NCBI GenBank assembly: GCA_036346255.1
Contig: CM070626.1
Coordinates: forward strand, 11,798,001-11,862,000
Source of the DNA: Ampelocalamus luodianensis
Lineage: Eukaryota; Streptophyta; Magnoliopsida; Poales; Poaceae
Direction of reading: 5' to 3'
DNA length: 64,000 nucleotides
This document shows, in pieces, positions 10,917 to 22,018 of the stretch. Each line of letters begins with the position of its first letter. Position 1 is the first letter of the stretch. A program made the translations under genes and the position numbers. Below the pieces are notes generated by a model. The model had not been told where the DNA came from and did no database searches. It saw only the letters and a list, made by a program, of their open reading frames with translations.

Positions 10917-12278
10917 TCACAGTTCGATCTCCTCTTCCCGGAGCACCATCTCGGCAGCCTCCTCCTCATCGTCATCGAGAGAGAAGTATTTGCTCCTCTC
11001 GGCCGGCCTGAATGTGTAGAATATGTACAGGTAGAAAGCCATTGTGGCCACCTCCTCGGCCAAGACGCTCACCCACCGGTACTGGTAATTGGCAATGGTC
11101 TTGAGCGCATACACGATGATCCTAGTGAAGTACAAGTACCCAATTACCACGATATAGAACTGCCGGAACAGTGTGAGCTTGGAAAGATTCCACGCCGCCT
11201 TGCCGTCGGTCTTGGACGTCTCCCGAAGTGACCGTATGGACCAGACAACTGGGAATAGCACAGCGCAGCAGCACGCGACGTCCACGAACAGCAAGATCTG
11301 GTTCCATGTCACCCACCCCTGAAAGAACGGCCCTGTCTCCCCAACCACCGCGGCGGCGATGTTCGCCGTGACCTGCAGCGGGATCACCACCATGAGCACC
11401 TTCTTCTCCCGGTCCTGCAAGAACGGCTTCAGGAACGACCACCCTGTGCCGACCAGCACGATCACCGCGAACAAGATGACGCCTTTGACGAGCTGGAAGA
11501 GGTAGAACGCCACGTCCCATCCGTGCGGCGTCCCCGTGACGCGGATGTAGTGCTGGTCCTCAGCGGCCGAGATGCAGTAGAGAAGGCGCGCGACGAGCAG
11601 CCCGGACATGATGTGGTGGATTTGGTGCGCCGAGACACTGTAGCGGGAGAGGGTGAGGTACCCCCACGCGGCCAGGAACGCGGCGTAGCAGAAGGCGAAG
11701 AAGCCGTAGATGGCCGGGACGGGCGCCTGCCCGACGGAGAGGTAGTCCTTGGAGCCGTCCGGGTTGGCGTTGTACATCTCGGTGTGGACTTTCATGGTGA
11801 CGAGAGACTCCGGCGCGCAGTTGGCGAAGTAGAGGCTGTACTCGTCGGGGTGGGTGACAGGGAAGGACTTGTTGTAGTGGCCGCCCTCCATGTCGTGGAA
11901 GGTGAAGAGGGTCTTCACGTAGGGGCTCGAGAGGACGCAGCCGGAGACGTCGGGCTCGTCAGTGCCGCCCGTCGCCTCCGCGCGCTTCTCCGGAGGCGGC
12001 CGCTCCTGCGACTCGTCGATGGCCTGGAAGAGGGACTCGTCGGAGAGGAGGAAGAATCCGATCTGCTTGGGGTCCGCCCGGGCGAAGGAGGAGGAGATGG
12101 CGGCGCCGGAGACGATGATTCTGACCGCGCCGGTCTTAGAGAAGCCGAACTTCTCGAACAGGATGGACGGGCGCGGGTCCTCCCGGAAGGACTCGGACTT
12201 TATCTCCGCCTCCACAGGGAAGGAGAGGGATCCCGCGACGGCGAGGAGGAGCAGGAGGCGCGCGGCGCCGGCGGCCAT
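10917..12278 (-). CDS. GPR107/CAND-type seven-transmembrane protein (Lung_7-TM_R family)
   Basis: Intronless 453-aa protein. Residues 1-24 form a signal peptide. Residues 25-185 are a luminal or extracellular domain with two cysteines (C114, C154). Seven hydrophobic helices follow at about 187-209, 220-238, 254-278, 292-312, 326-346, 371-392 and 403-422. A short acidic cytoplasmic tail (DDDEEEAAEM) ends the protein. The family, called CANDIDATE G-PROTEIN COUPLED RECEPTOR 6/7 in plants and GPR107/GPR108 in animals, is mostly associated with Golgi or endosomal membranes; a G-protein role in plants is unproven. The start at 12278 was chosen because it begins the signal peptide and sits in a good context (gatctcgccATGGcc). 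The frame stays open 90 codons further upstream, but that stretch is low in coding character and enters a MITE. The ORF is intact and looks functional. It is the best-supported host gene here. Confidence 0.93.
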   Translation of the reverse strand: MAAGAARLLLLLAVAGSLSFPVEAEIKSESFREDPRPSILFEKFGFSKTGAVRIIVSGAAISSSFARADPKQIGFFLLSDESLFQAIDESQERPPPEKRAEATGGTDEPDVSGCVLSSPYVKTLFTFHDMEGGHYNKSFPVTHPDEYSLYFANCAPESLVTMKVHTEMYNANPDGSKDYLSVGQAPVPAIYGFFAFCYAAFLAAWGYLTLSRYSVSAHQIHHIMSGLLVARLLYCISAAEDQHYIRVTGTPHGWDVAFYLFQLVKGVILFAVIVLVGTGWSFLKPFLQDREKKVLMVVIPLQVTANIAAAVVGETGPFFQGWVTWNQILLFVDVACCCAVLFPVVWSIRSLRETSKTDGKAAWNLSKLTLFRQFYIVVIGYLYFTRIIVYALKTIANYQYRWVSVLAEEVATMAFYLYIFYTFRPAERSKYFSLDDDEEEAAEMVLREEEIEL

Positions 12279-12620
12279 GGCGAGATCTGTGGGGGCGGCG
12301 GAGTAGGCGGTCGGGCGAAATGCGTGGGAGTATGTCGGTGTGCGCGTGGTGAAGTGGCGACAAGGCCTTATGTGGTGGCAGCGCGGGGGTCGGATGCGCT
12401 TTGAGATTGGTGAGCGTTGGTTGGGGAGGTTGACTTGGGGAGGCGTAGCGGGGAACGATGGGAAAGGTTGAGGAGAACGTGCTGGCTTTGTTCTCAAGGC
12501 ATGCACAGTGATACAGACAGTGGTTGTCTGTAATATCTTTCGTGTCATTTATAGATAAAACTAAACACAACTTATACAATTGGTTGTCTCTAAGTTGTCT
12601 ATATATATCCTCCATAAAAT
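12279..12620 (-). promoter_or_regulatory. Putative promoter/5' UTR of the GPR107-like gene
   Basis: The 218 bases between the ATG and the upstream MITE have no obvious TATA box. The nearest one on the minus strand, ggatatatatag (12599-12608), lies inside the MITE. Either the gene uses a TATA-less promoter or the MITE supplies the core element. No transcript evidence is available here. Confidence 0.3.
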
Positions 12621-12812
12621 GAGACCATAAAACTTGTGGGTTACTGATAAAGATAGATACAACAAAGAAATATTCGCCTATAAAGTCTTATAGATCATGC
12701 GTTGCATGACTGACAGTTTCATTCTCTCTCCTTGTTCTCTCTCATCCACATCATTAAAAATCTTATGTGGCAAAAATAATAGACTGCTGATGTCACCCCA
12801 CTGTACATGCCC
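12497..12812. mobile_element. Tourist-like (PIF/Harbinger) MITE
   Basis: A 316-bp element with ends aggcatgcacagtg and, reverse-complemented, gggcatgtacagtg. It is flanked by TCA on both sides (12494-12496 and 12813-12815), as expected for a 3-bp PIF/Harbinger target site. It belongs to the same family as 60038-60319: both have the catacaatggtt-type core and the ctctctccttnttctct stretch before the right end. Confidence 0.75.
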
Positions 12813-13006
12813 TCAGGTGTATCGTTTGCCTCGTTTGGTACTACTTCAGTCGTATTCATAGGTTAGGACTGGGAATGGGCTGCGTGTTTTTTCTGTTTCA
12901 TTTACTCTAATCGGTCATGAGTCGTGAATCAGGTGGAGCTCATACAAGTAAAAAAACGTCGTTTTAATATGTGCAGCCAAATTTTCTAAACTTTGGCTAT
13001 AAATAT

Positions 13007-13505
13007 TATCGTTGATACGAGATCAGACAGTAAACTTGTGACACCCCCGGTTGGACATGTCGACCATCGAGGATATGAAGGAGACCTCAACGGGAATCAC
13101 ACGAGTTTCTGTACCATTGTATCGCACATGTATGGAAAGAGTTACAAGTGACCTCCCTCTCCCCATCTACAAGTGGTCCTATTTACATAGGGGGAAGATC
13201 AGTTAAGTTACACCGCTACCCTTAGGGCTTAGCTTGCTCCAGTGTATTTCCATACATCGCGTCAAGTGGATCCTGCCATGTCCGAGACACATTACATCGT
13301 CAGCATTCTATCTATGCAGGTGTCGAAGGGACCTCGTCATGTGGCTACCCGAACTGGGTCCAGGATGGGTTCGCCAATGTATTGCACCTCGCCAAGGTCA
13401 TTCCCTGGACCCCGTCCAAGGTCGGTCCACGGACCTCATCTAGGGTGTCATGCCTTCACAAGGTTACCGTTAGCTCGAGGTAGCACAAGGACTCTCCCCC
13501 CAACA
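13007..13505 (-). repeat. 3' LTR of the Tat-like element
   Basis: 499 bp, collinear with 25779-26328. Shared blocks include cttgtg followed by acccccggt, gagttacaagtg and gcttagcttgctcc. The terminal TG has mutated to TA on the plus-strand left edge. It is about 50 bases shorter than its partner because the right copy carries a near-repeat of the gaggttatcgttgactcgag block. Confidence 0.85.
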
Positions 13506-13507
13506 GT

Positions 13508-13516
13508 ACCCCTCGT
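13508..13516 (-). other. Polypurine tract candidate
   Basis: Minus-strand GACGAGGGG lies two bases from the 3' LTR and fits the plus-strand-synthesis primer of an element oriented on the minus strand. Confidence 0.55.
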
Positions 13517-13619
13517 CGATCTGGGTGGTGGTCAACTGCTCACCTGGGCCAGCGCACCAACTTGTAAAATGGGTCGGCGCCCAGCCTCGGGTCGACGATT
13601 CCACTGATAACCTACGGCA

Positions 13620-15050
13620 CACTCCAACACTACGTTAATTTACCTTAGCACTCACTTTAATTCAAGGCGACGGGTTGGGCATGCACCCCGAGGTGGGTTC
13701 TGTTGGTGTTCACAGAAGGGCCGCTACTCCACCATGACAATTTCAGGTCATGTCGGGGGTTCACCATCGCGTGAAAAAGGGTGTTGAGTCACATTCATCC
13801 ATGGGATCATGCATTGGCTGGCCGAGACTCTGAAGTTACGTGGAGGAGTTCTTGACTCATGACTTTCGAGGTATGGAGATATGCGTTGGAGTGCCAAGCT
13901 TGACTCGCCTAGGCGTGGCCGAGGCTTAACCTTCGAGGAATGATAGAACATCGAGGTGCACAAGGTTGACTCATGTGAACACGTAGCGATGAGTGTAGCT
14001 GACTTGTTAGTTCGAGACGCCCGGAGCCCTTAGGTGAACAGGTCGTTGTGTGCAATGAGTTTTAAGACACGGGAGGCTAATAGGTGCACACGCGTTAACA
14101 TGCACAAGCTTAATGGGTGACACACGTCTATACGCGATCGATCGATGTATGCTAGTATGCACGATGTTCGAGGTCAGAGTGTGCCCGGGACCAATCTGAT
14201 GAGACTTGGCCCCCCGAGGTGAGGGGATATGGGCTAGGGCATTGTTCGCTCAACTCACCGAAGCATGGCACTAGAAGCGAGGAGGCACGCCATGTGCTTG
14301 GCTCACGGAGGCATGACCTATGAAGCAAGGAGCGCTCGATGCGAATCTATGTTATGCTGAGGGAATGCCCTCGAGTCTGATCACACCTCGCTAAGGCAAC
14401 ATGATGGCGGTTGTCGAGGTGAAGCCATCAATCCAACGGGAGCACTTAATTGAGATACCCATAGAGCCGAGCTATGTTCCATAGGGGAATGCCCTCTTTG
14501 CCGAGTTGTATCATGCGGAGGCGAGGCCATCAGGGCTAATTGACCCAGTGACGAGAGGAGGGGTGTGCTGGAGCACGAAGTTGATGGGTTGCTTGCGGGG
14601 CGGGGAGGCGTGCACCAAAGCGCGTGTTAATCGTCTCACTGAAGGGTCTCCCGTGGTGCAAGCGGGTGTGATCTAAAGCGCTTGTAGCTGGAGTTGGGGA
14701 CTTAGTGATAAGGAGGACATGTGCATTGGAGCGTCGGATACTTGGCTCGCTTGAGGCATGACCTTGCGAGGAGTACTCGACTCACCGAGGAGTTTCCTTC
14801 GGGGTGGGGAGATATGCACCTGAACGCGAGGTAATCGACTCGTCAAGGTGTGGCGTATGGAGCTAGGACAGCTCGACTCGTTGAGGTACGGCCTACAACA
14901 CGAGGAATGCTCGACCTACCAAGGAGTTGACTACAGGCAGGGAGCACTCAACTAACTGATGTGTGGCCTTTGACGGAAGGAGTTGATTTTTCTAACTTGT
15001 TGGTCGGTTCTCATTGAGGGGGTAAGTTATTACCCCGTATCCCACCGAAA
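13620..15050. other. Interior of the Tat-like element, no gene
   Basis: About 1.4 kb with recurring short motifs such as gactcg(t/c)cgaggtgtggc, aggcatgacct and cgaggagtgctcgactcaccgagg, apparently an older, more decayed phase of the adjoining arrays. Frames are short and lack recognisable domains. Confidence 0.6.
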
Positions 15051-15375
15051 AGACATAGCACTCGAGACGACGTTCGAGAGTGCTTCGTAGGTCGAGGGAG
15101 GTTGGAGCGTTGTTGTCTCTCATCGAAAAAACTTAGCACTCGATACGGCGCTCGAGAGCGCTTCGTAGGTCATGAGAGGTTGGAGTGTTGTTGTCTTTCA
15201 TGGGAAAAAACTTAGCGCTTGAGATGAGGCTCGAGAGCACTTCGTGGTTGTGGAGAGGTCGGAACGTCGCTGTCTCCCAATGAAAAAACTTAGCACTTGA
15301 CACGAGGCTTAAGAGCGATCGTGGTTGTGGAGAGGCCAAAACATCGTCGTCCCCCATGGAAAAACTTAGCGCTTG
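15050..15375. repeat. ~78-bp tandem array
   Basis: About four units, anchored by (a)cttagc(a/g)ct(t/c)g near 15131, 15210, 15288 and 15366. Each continues with a gctcgagagcgcttcg block and a ggttggagcgttgttgtct block. Confidence 0.85.
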
Positions 15376-15659
15376 AGTTTGTTCTCGCTCTTCCCTAGGG
15401 GTGTGGAGTGCTCTACTGACCGCGGGTGAGGCCTTCAGGTGGGATAGCATGCGTCGAAGCACTAAACTCGACACACCTTGGTGAATCCATTGAGCTAGGG
15501 GAAGCACCTAGTTGAGGAGAAGCCATTGAGGCAAAGCGAAGTCCGGCCGTGGAAAAGCCGTCAAGGCCAAGTTGAACCATACTGAGGTCATGCCATCGAG
15601 GTGTGTTGGAACTCGTCGAGGTGAATACGAGATTGGACAGTTTACCCGACCCCAGAAGG

Positions 15660-15835
15660 TGAGTGTTTGGTCACTCCCTCAGCCCCAGAGGGTAAGTCTT
15701 TTGCTGGCGCATTCGGCCCTAGAGGATGCGCCTTTTGCTGGCACACTTGGCCCTAGAGGATGAGTCTTTTGATGGCGCACTCTGCCCCGGAGAGTGAGTC
15801 TTTTGCTATCACACTCGGTCCCAGAGGGAGAGTAT
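15660..15835. repeat. 34-bp tandem array
   Basis: Five units with exact 34-base spacing of gtcttttgctgg variants (15698, 15732, 15766, 15800), joined by cggccctagagga(t) segments. Confidence 0.9.
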
Positions 15836-15924
15836 GTTCTTGTTCGGCAGAGGCAAAGCCGTCGAGGCTGAGTAGAACCACGTCGAGGTCAAGCCATCAA
15901 GGTGTGTTGGGGCTCATCGAGGTG

Positions 15925-17262
15925 AATCTGTTGAGCTAGGGGAGCCCCTAGTCGAGGAGAAGCATCGAGGCGAAGCGAAGATCGGTCGAGGCAAAGCCGT
16001 TGAGGCTGAGTTGAACCACATTGAGGTTAAGCCATCGAAATGTGTTGGGGCTCGCCGAGGTGACTCCGTCCAGATAGGGGGAGCCCATAGTCGAGGAGAC
16101 GCCATTGAGGCAAAACAAAGCTCATCCAAGGCAAAGTCGTCGAGGCCGTATTCAACCACACTGAGGTCAAGTCATCGAGGTGTGTTGGGGCTCACCGAGG
16201 TGAATCCGTTGAGCTAGGGGAGTCCCTAGTTGAGGAGACACCATCAAGGCAAAGCGAAGCTCAGAAAAGGCAAAGCCGTCGAGGCCAAATTGAACCACGT
16301 TGAGGTCAAGCCATCGAGGCGTGTTGGGGCTCGCCGAGATGAATCCATCGAGCTAGGGGGAGGCCCTAGTGGAGGAGATGCCATCAAGGCGAAGCGAGTT
16401 TCGGCAGAGACAACACCATCAAGGCCAAATTGTACCACACCGAGGTCAAGCCATCAAGGCACATGGGGGCTCACCGAGGTGAATCCGTCGAGCTATGGGG
16501 AGCCCCTAGTCGACGAGACATCATCAAGGTGAAGCAAAGCTCGGCCGAGGCAAAGCCATCTTGGCCCAGTTGAACTACGTTGAGATCAAGCCGCCGAGGC
16601 GTGTTGGGGCTCGCCGAGGTGAATCCATCGAGCTAGGGGAGCCCCTAGTCGAGGAGACGCCATCAAGGCGAAGCGAAGTTCGGCCAAGGCAACACCGTCG
16701 AGGCCGAATCGAACCACACCAAGGTCAAACCATCGAGGTGTGTTGGGACTCGCCAAGTTGAATACGTTGAGCTAGGGGGAGCCCCTAGTCGAGGAGACAA
16801 CATCAAGGTGAAGCGAAGCTCGGCTGAGGCAACGCTATCAAGGACAAATCGAACCAAGCCGAGGTCAAGCCATCGAGGCGTGTTGGGGCCCACCGAGGTG
16901 AATACATCAAGGTAAGGGGAGCCCCTAGTCGAGGAGACGCCATTAAGGCAAAGCAAAGTTCGGCCGAGGCAAAGCCATCGAGGCCGAGTTGAACCACGCC
17001 GAGGTCAAGCCATCGAGGCGTGTTGGGGCTCATCATGGTGAATACGTCGAGCTAGGGGGAGCTTTTAGTCAAGGAGACGCCATCGAGGAAAAGCGAAGCT
17101 TGACCGAGGCAAAGCTGTCGAGGCTGAGTTGAACCACATCGAGGTTAAGCCATTGAGGCATGTTGGGGCTCGCTAAGGTGAATACGTTGAGCTAGGGGGA
17201 GCTCCTAGTAGAGGAGATGCCATCGAGGCGAAGGGAAGCTCAGCTGAAGCAAAGCCGCCCTA
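15925..17262. repeat. 140-bp tandem array, ~9-10 units
   Basis: The marker gagctagggggagcccctag recurs near 16070, 16211, 16350, 16490, 16630, 16769, 16909, 17049 and 17189, a period of 139-141 bases, with a first degenerate unit near 15933. Each unit carries gaggtcaagccatcgagg, gtgttggggctcgccgagg and cgaggcaaagccgtcgagg. Units differ by scattered substitutions, mostly C/T and G/A. All frames are broken, so it is not protein-coding. Confidence 0.93.
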
Positions 17263-17439
17263 TTCGAGTTCATGGCATAGGATGGCGGAGGATGATTCTA
17301 AGGGTTTGCTTGCTTCTTCAAATATTCAAGGGCATTCGTCTCTCATCGGTTTTGATTCACGTTTTGAAACATTTCCTATCAAACTTCAAGGGCAAGCCAC
17401 TAACTAGTTGGTAGGTTGAAGACACCGTAAATAGTCATC

Positions 17440-18712
17440 GCTGGCGCAACTCGGGTTGGCTCAGTCGAACACGACCGGGCTGGAGGCGATGGTCCGAAGT
17501 GGGAACACGAACCTCTCCTCGGGCGTAGGCACAAATCGAGTAGGCGTGACTGAGCACAACCGGGCCAGCGGTGTAGCGCCTAGTGGCTCCCTGAAGCGCG
17601 AGCACCAACCGAGCCTAGGGCGTGACGGCGGTGGACCAAGCCTAGAGGACACAACCCCAGTGGGCACGACGTGGACATAGGTGCGGCGCGTGCGGAGCCG
17701 GCCGGGCACGCACGGTGGCGGTCAGGGGCATGTCCTGGAGCCAGTCGGGGGTGCACTCGAAGGCTTCCTAGGGCACGGTGCAAACATGGGCGCAGCACGG
17801 GCCCGATACATGCGGAGCTGGCCAGCTCGCACGGCGGTCGTGGCGTGTCTCGAGTCGATCGGTGCGGCTCGTGGCACGGTGGAGCGGTTGGCGCAACTCG
17901 CGTGGCGGCGCGGTTAGTCGCACGCACGAGGCGTAGGGTGCTTGTCCCGCAGCTGGTTGGGGTGCGACGCGGACGCGTAGCAACTCCCTGGAGCACGACC
18001 ACCGATCAAGCCTGGGGTGTGATGCCTACCGATGAAGCCTGGAGGACACAATCCCGATGGGCATAGTGGGTGGGGAGCCAGCTGAGCACGCGCGATACCG
18101 ATCGGGGGCGTGCCCGGAGGCTGCTCGGGGCACACGAAGGCAATCGGGGCGTATCCCAGAAGCAGTCGGGGCTTATCCTAGAGCCAGCTGGGGCGCAACG
18201 CAACACGGGCTCGGCGCGTGCGAAGCCGACCGAGCGCATGCAGAGGTGGTTCATAGAGCTGGTCTGGGCGCGACGCAAAAATAGCTGCGGCGCATGCGGA
18301 GCCGGTCGGGCCCGCTCGGAGGCATTCGGGGGTGCATTCCTTAGTCGATCGTGGCGCGGCATGGACACCGGCGTGGCACGTGCATAGCCAGTCAGGAATG
18401 CACGGAGGCGGTTGGGGCGTGTCCCGGATCCTATCCAGGGTGAGGTGCGGTGTGGAGCGGGGAAGGAGCATGCGCTCAGTGCGGCACGGAAAAGGAGCAG
18501 CGCTGAGAAGGAGCTTGCGCTCGGTGTGGCACGGAGAAGGAGGCAGCGTGGAGACGGTGCAGAGACGGCTGGGCGACACGGTGTGGAGCGGCCTGGGGTA
18601 AACTGACGCGGGCCCGGTCGGGTGTTCATGCAGAGGCAACCGAGATATACGATGCGAAGCGGCTCGGGACGTGCTGACACGGAGGCAACCGGGAGACACG
18701 ACAACTGAGCTT
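17440..18712. repeat. GC-rich degenerate repeat region, left of the inserted Reina element
   Basis: Irregular copies of motifs such as gcgcgtgcggagccggccgg, ggcgtgtcccggag and gtggagacggtg. The long open frames on both strands are Ala/Arg/Pro/Gly-rich, without domains, and overlap each other; I regard them as composition artefacts. The same motifs resume after the inserted gypsy element at 23953. Confidence 0.75.
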
Positions 18713-18999
18713 TGTTAGGACTGAAGAAATGGCGACGTGAGAACGAAGCAGTAGCTGGACTGAACATTCTTGTATTGGTTGCATTTAGTTTTTCAGTTAA
18801 CGTTGGTGTTGGGCCTAGCCCATTTAACACAGTACAAGACTGAGCACTGTTCACTTTCAGAGGTTATCGAAAAGAATAGTTTACTATTGCTCAACTTTCC
18901 CCTTCTCTCCTGCCTCTACTTTCCCCTTTTGCTTGATGTATCGCTATTCGAAATTGTCTAATCTTTAGCTTGGCGTCTCGCCGCATCGAGGTCATGTCA
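18713..18999 (+). repeat. 5' LTR of the Reina-like element
   Basis: 287 bp, very similar to 23663-23952 apart from scattered transitions and a few short indels. Shared blocks include gtagctggactgaacattct and gaggttatcgaaaagaatag. Confidence 0.93.
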
Positions 19000-19002
19000 G
19001 AT

Positions 19003-19014
19003 TGGTATCAGAGC
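19003..19014 (+). other. Primer-binding site (tRNA-iMet type)
   Basis: TGGTATCAGAGC starts three bases after the 5' LTR, the standard minus-strand primer site of many plant LTR retrotransposons. Confidence 0.92.
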
Positions 19015-19149
19015 TGAGTTAATGTAAGGAGTTTTTCGAAAGTCTCATGGCCTTGACTGGTGAAATCCCGAGGGGCAGGGGAGCGATTGCTGTAATTCCT
19101 AAACCTAGGTTCGGTCAGCTTCAAGGGGAAACACCACGGCTCTGGCGAA

Positions 19150-20360
19150 GCAAGGTGTTCAAGTCCATCAAATGGTGGCGGCAATGGAAGGAATGGAGGC
19201 GAGATTGGTAGAGTTGTGGAAAACTGAGATGAAGATGATACAAGAAGAAATGAACTCGCACATGGCGATGGTAGACCAAAGGCTTGATCAACAGGGTGCG
19301 AGATTGGATGAGATGCAGTTGAAAGTCACGATGACTATGGGTTCTATCGACAAGGTCCAACAAGAGCAAGTGATGGTAGCAAAGACTCTCAAGACAACAA
19401 CACCTCCTCGGCTGGTGATTCCGCCCAGAGAAGAAGCGAGACAGATGGTGCTAAGTCCAAGAGAGACTGCTATGCAACCAGCAATGCTTCCAGAAATCCC
19501 TCCAACACCAAATCCACTGCAGGTACAATTCCCACCCCTACCTCGGTAATTGCCGAGGTACAAGAATCGAGTAGAGGAAATCAGGAACAAGGAAGAAGAA
19601 CTTGGATGCCAAAAATGGAGTTTCCAAAGTTTTATGGAATTGACGTCAGGATTTGGGTAGATAAGTGCTAGACCTTCTTTGCTATGTACAAAATTCCCGA
19701 GGGGTTCAAAGTAGCAGCTGTTACGATGTATATGACGAACAACACTGCACACTAGTACCAGGCTTACAAGGTATCTAATGAATGGCATGGTTGGGAATAG
19801 TTTAGAGAAGTGGTGGTGACTGAATTTGAGGGAAACACTCAAAGCGATAAAGATGAGATAATTGTTTCTTTTGAAACAAACTGGCTCAATGGAGGAATAC
19901 AAAAGGAAATTTGTTGCACTAGTGTACCAACTGAGGTTGTATACTTGTATGACCAAAATATTGGGGGATTGATGTTGATGACTAGGTTCGTGCTGGGACT
20001 GAAAGAGGAATTGAGGCATGCAGTAGAAATTCAGATGCCAACCACAGTAGCAATGGCAGACACCTTTGCCTGTGTGTAAGAAGGAGTGATGAAGAGGACC
20101 AGGAAGTATATGCACATGAGCCGAAGTAATGGTTACACTGTAAGTTCTGGGAAGACTGAAGGAAACTATAAAGGGAGCGATTCCAGTCATATTGCAAAGT
20201 TTGAGAAAAGGGAACTATGGAAGGCCAAGCAACTAAAAGAGTGTAGAAGGGCTAATGGGTTGTGCTTTCGGTGTGGTGACAAATATTCACATGCACACAA
20301 GTGTCAAAAACCACAACAAGGACAAATTAAGGAAATTCAGGTCCAGGGAAATTTTATCTG
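19150..20360 (+). pseudogene. gag remnant of the Reina-like element
   Basis: A coiled-coil-like start (19172-19549) is followed by retrotransposon gag pieces and a CCHC-type knuckle, CFRCGDKYSHAHKC, at about 20269-20310. The frame is interrupted by in-frame TAG at 19669, 19753 and 19798, and TAA near 20078. Gag would form the virus-like particle and package RNA. This copy cannot make a full product. Confidence 0.75.
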
Positions 20361-20880
20361 ATGAAGTGTTGGATGCAGTAGTTGCTGATGAAGAGGAAGA
20401 GGAGGAAGAAATGCACTTATCCTTGAATTCAGTCTCAAGGTCAAATCATCCAAGACCTATCAGAGTAAGAGCATTGGTGGGAAATCAAATAATTTTGATG
20501 CTAATTGATTCGGGAAGTTCTCACGGCTTTGTAAGTGAAGAATTGGTAGAGAGGGTCAGAGGTGAACCCGTGTTAGTTAAAACAATGGTAGTTAAGGCAT
20601 CTAATGGAGAAATACCATATAGTGATAAGGTAATGCTTGGAATGAGCTGGTGGGTACAAGGCAATACTTTTTAGCATGACATGAAAGTACTAAACCTTGG
20701 TGGATATGATACCATTTTAGGAGCAGACTGGTTAGAGAAGTGTGGAATGATGAAATGCCACTGGAGAGAGAAATGGGTGGAGTTTGAACACAAGGGCAAA
20801 ACAATCAGATTATCGGGTGTCACAGATCCTGAAACTTCAGTAGACTTACAAGAGACATCAGTGGAAAAGGTGGAGAAATA
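20361..20880 (+). pseudogene. Retroviral-type aspartic protease remnant
   Basis: The active-site segment LIDSGSSHGFVS lies at about 20504-20540, followed by a DTILGADWLEK segment at about 20707-20740. This is the typical layout of a Ty3/gypsy protease. A TAG near 20672 splits the frame. Confidence 0.75.
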
Positions 20881-21025
20881 GCATAAAGGAAATGAGATTT
20901 GGGCCACTGTAGTGTTAGAGAAATCTCAAGAGCAGGATTAGGAGATAGTTCCAGAGGCTGTTCATTTTGTTCTGCTCAACTATGAAGATGTATTTCAAGA
21001 CTCTAAAAATCTACCTCCTCATAGA

Positions 21026-22018
21026 GTGTATAATCATGCCATCACTCTACTACAAGATGCAACTCCAGTTAACTCCAGACCTTATCGATATTCTCCACTG
21101 CAAAAAGATGAAATTGAACGCCAGGTGGCCGAGATGATCCAAGCTGGAATAGTAATGCCAAGTCTCAATCCATTTGCATCACCAGTTCTGCTTGTGAAGA
21201 AAAAAGATGGCACATGGATATTTTGTGTCGATTACAGGAAGTTCTATTCATTAATAGTGAAAAATAAGTTTCCCATGCCCATTGTGGATGAATTATTAGA
21301 TGAATTAGCTGGTGCTAGCTTCTTTTCTAAGTTGGATCTGAAGTCTGGCTTTCATCAAATTCGTATGGTAGAACATGATGAACATATGACAGCATTTGAA
21401 ACCTATCATGGCCAATTTCAATTTAGAGTTACGCCTTTTGGATTGACAAACGCTCTAGCCACATTTCAGTGCCTGATGAATTCTATTTTTGCACCTTACA
21501 TGAGGAAATTTATCCTGGTTTTTATGGATGACACTATAATATATAGTAAAGACTTGAATGATCATTTGAAGCAACTGAGTATAGTGCTAGAAACATGGAG
21601 ACAACACCAGCTGGTTGCAAAGAAAGGCAAGTGCAGTTTTGCTCAAAGGAATTTGGAATATCTGGGACACATTATCTCTGGTCAAGGGGTAGTCACTGAT
21701 GAAGCAAAAACTAAGGCAATGGTGCAATGGCCTGTACCAGTTAATGTCACTGAGTTGAGAGGAATCCTTGGGCTCACTGGATATTACAGAAAGTTTGTTA
21801 AGCGTTATGGAATAATTGCCAAACCCTTAACTGTTCTATTACAAAAGAAAGGATTTCAGTGGGATGAGAGAGCCCAAGCAGCATTTGATCAGCTGAAGGA
21901 GGCAATGAGCCAGACTCCAGTGCTGGTATTACCAGATTTTCAACAACCATTTACTATAGAAACCGATGCTTGTGATACAGGCATAGGTGCAGTCCTGAGC
22001 CAAAAAGAAATCCAGTAG
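21026..22018 (+). pseudogene. Reverse transcriptase (with start of RNase H), Ty3/gypsy
   Basis: The longest open part of the pol gene, 330 codons. Conserved blocks: SPVLLVKKKDGTW (fingers), FSKLDLKSGFHQIR (first catalytic Asp region), TPFGLTNALATFQ, and the catalytic FMDDTIIYSK, with LEYLGHIIS and LTGYYRKF downstream. The start of RNase H (TDACDTGIGAVLSQ) is fused in frame at the end. The frame breaks by a one-base shift just before 22018 rather than at a true terminus. RT copies the element's RNA into DNA. No upstream polyprotein frame is intact, so I class it as part of a pseudogene. Confidence 0.9.

Noticed and set aside
11523..12404. 293-aa plus-strand frame opposite the GPR107-like gene
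   Set aside because: It is the antisense shadow of a GC-rich coding exon. Its Arg/Gly/Glu/Val-rich sequence has no domain, while the minus frame has a signal peptide and seven helices.
12279..12548. Extending the GPR107-like protein 90 codons upstream
   Set aside because: The extension would bury the signal peptide, has no conserved sequence, and enters the MITE at 12497.
15925..17262. A repeat protein encoded by the 140-bp array
   Set aside because: 140 is not a multiple of three, frames are interrupted in each unit, and no unit-wise amino-acid conservation is visible.
17580..18854. Long frames (up to 282 aa) in the GC-rich region
   Set aside because: Opposite-strand frames of equal length, repetitive Arg/Ala/Pro content, and one crosses into the Reina LTR. 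Not genes.
19288..20190. 300-aa minus-strand frame inside the Reina-type element
   Set aside because: It is antisense to gag, whose plus-strand features (knuckle, order of domains, primer site) are clear.
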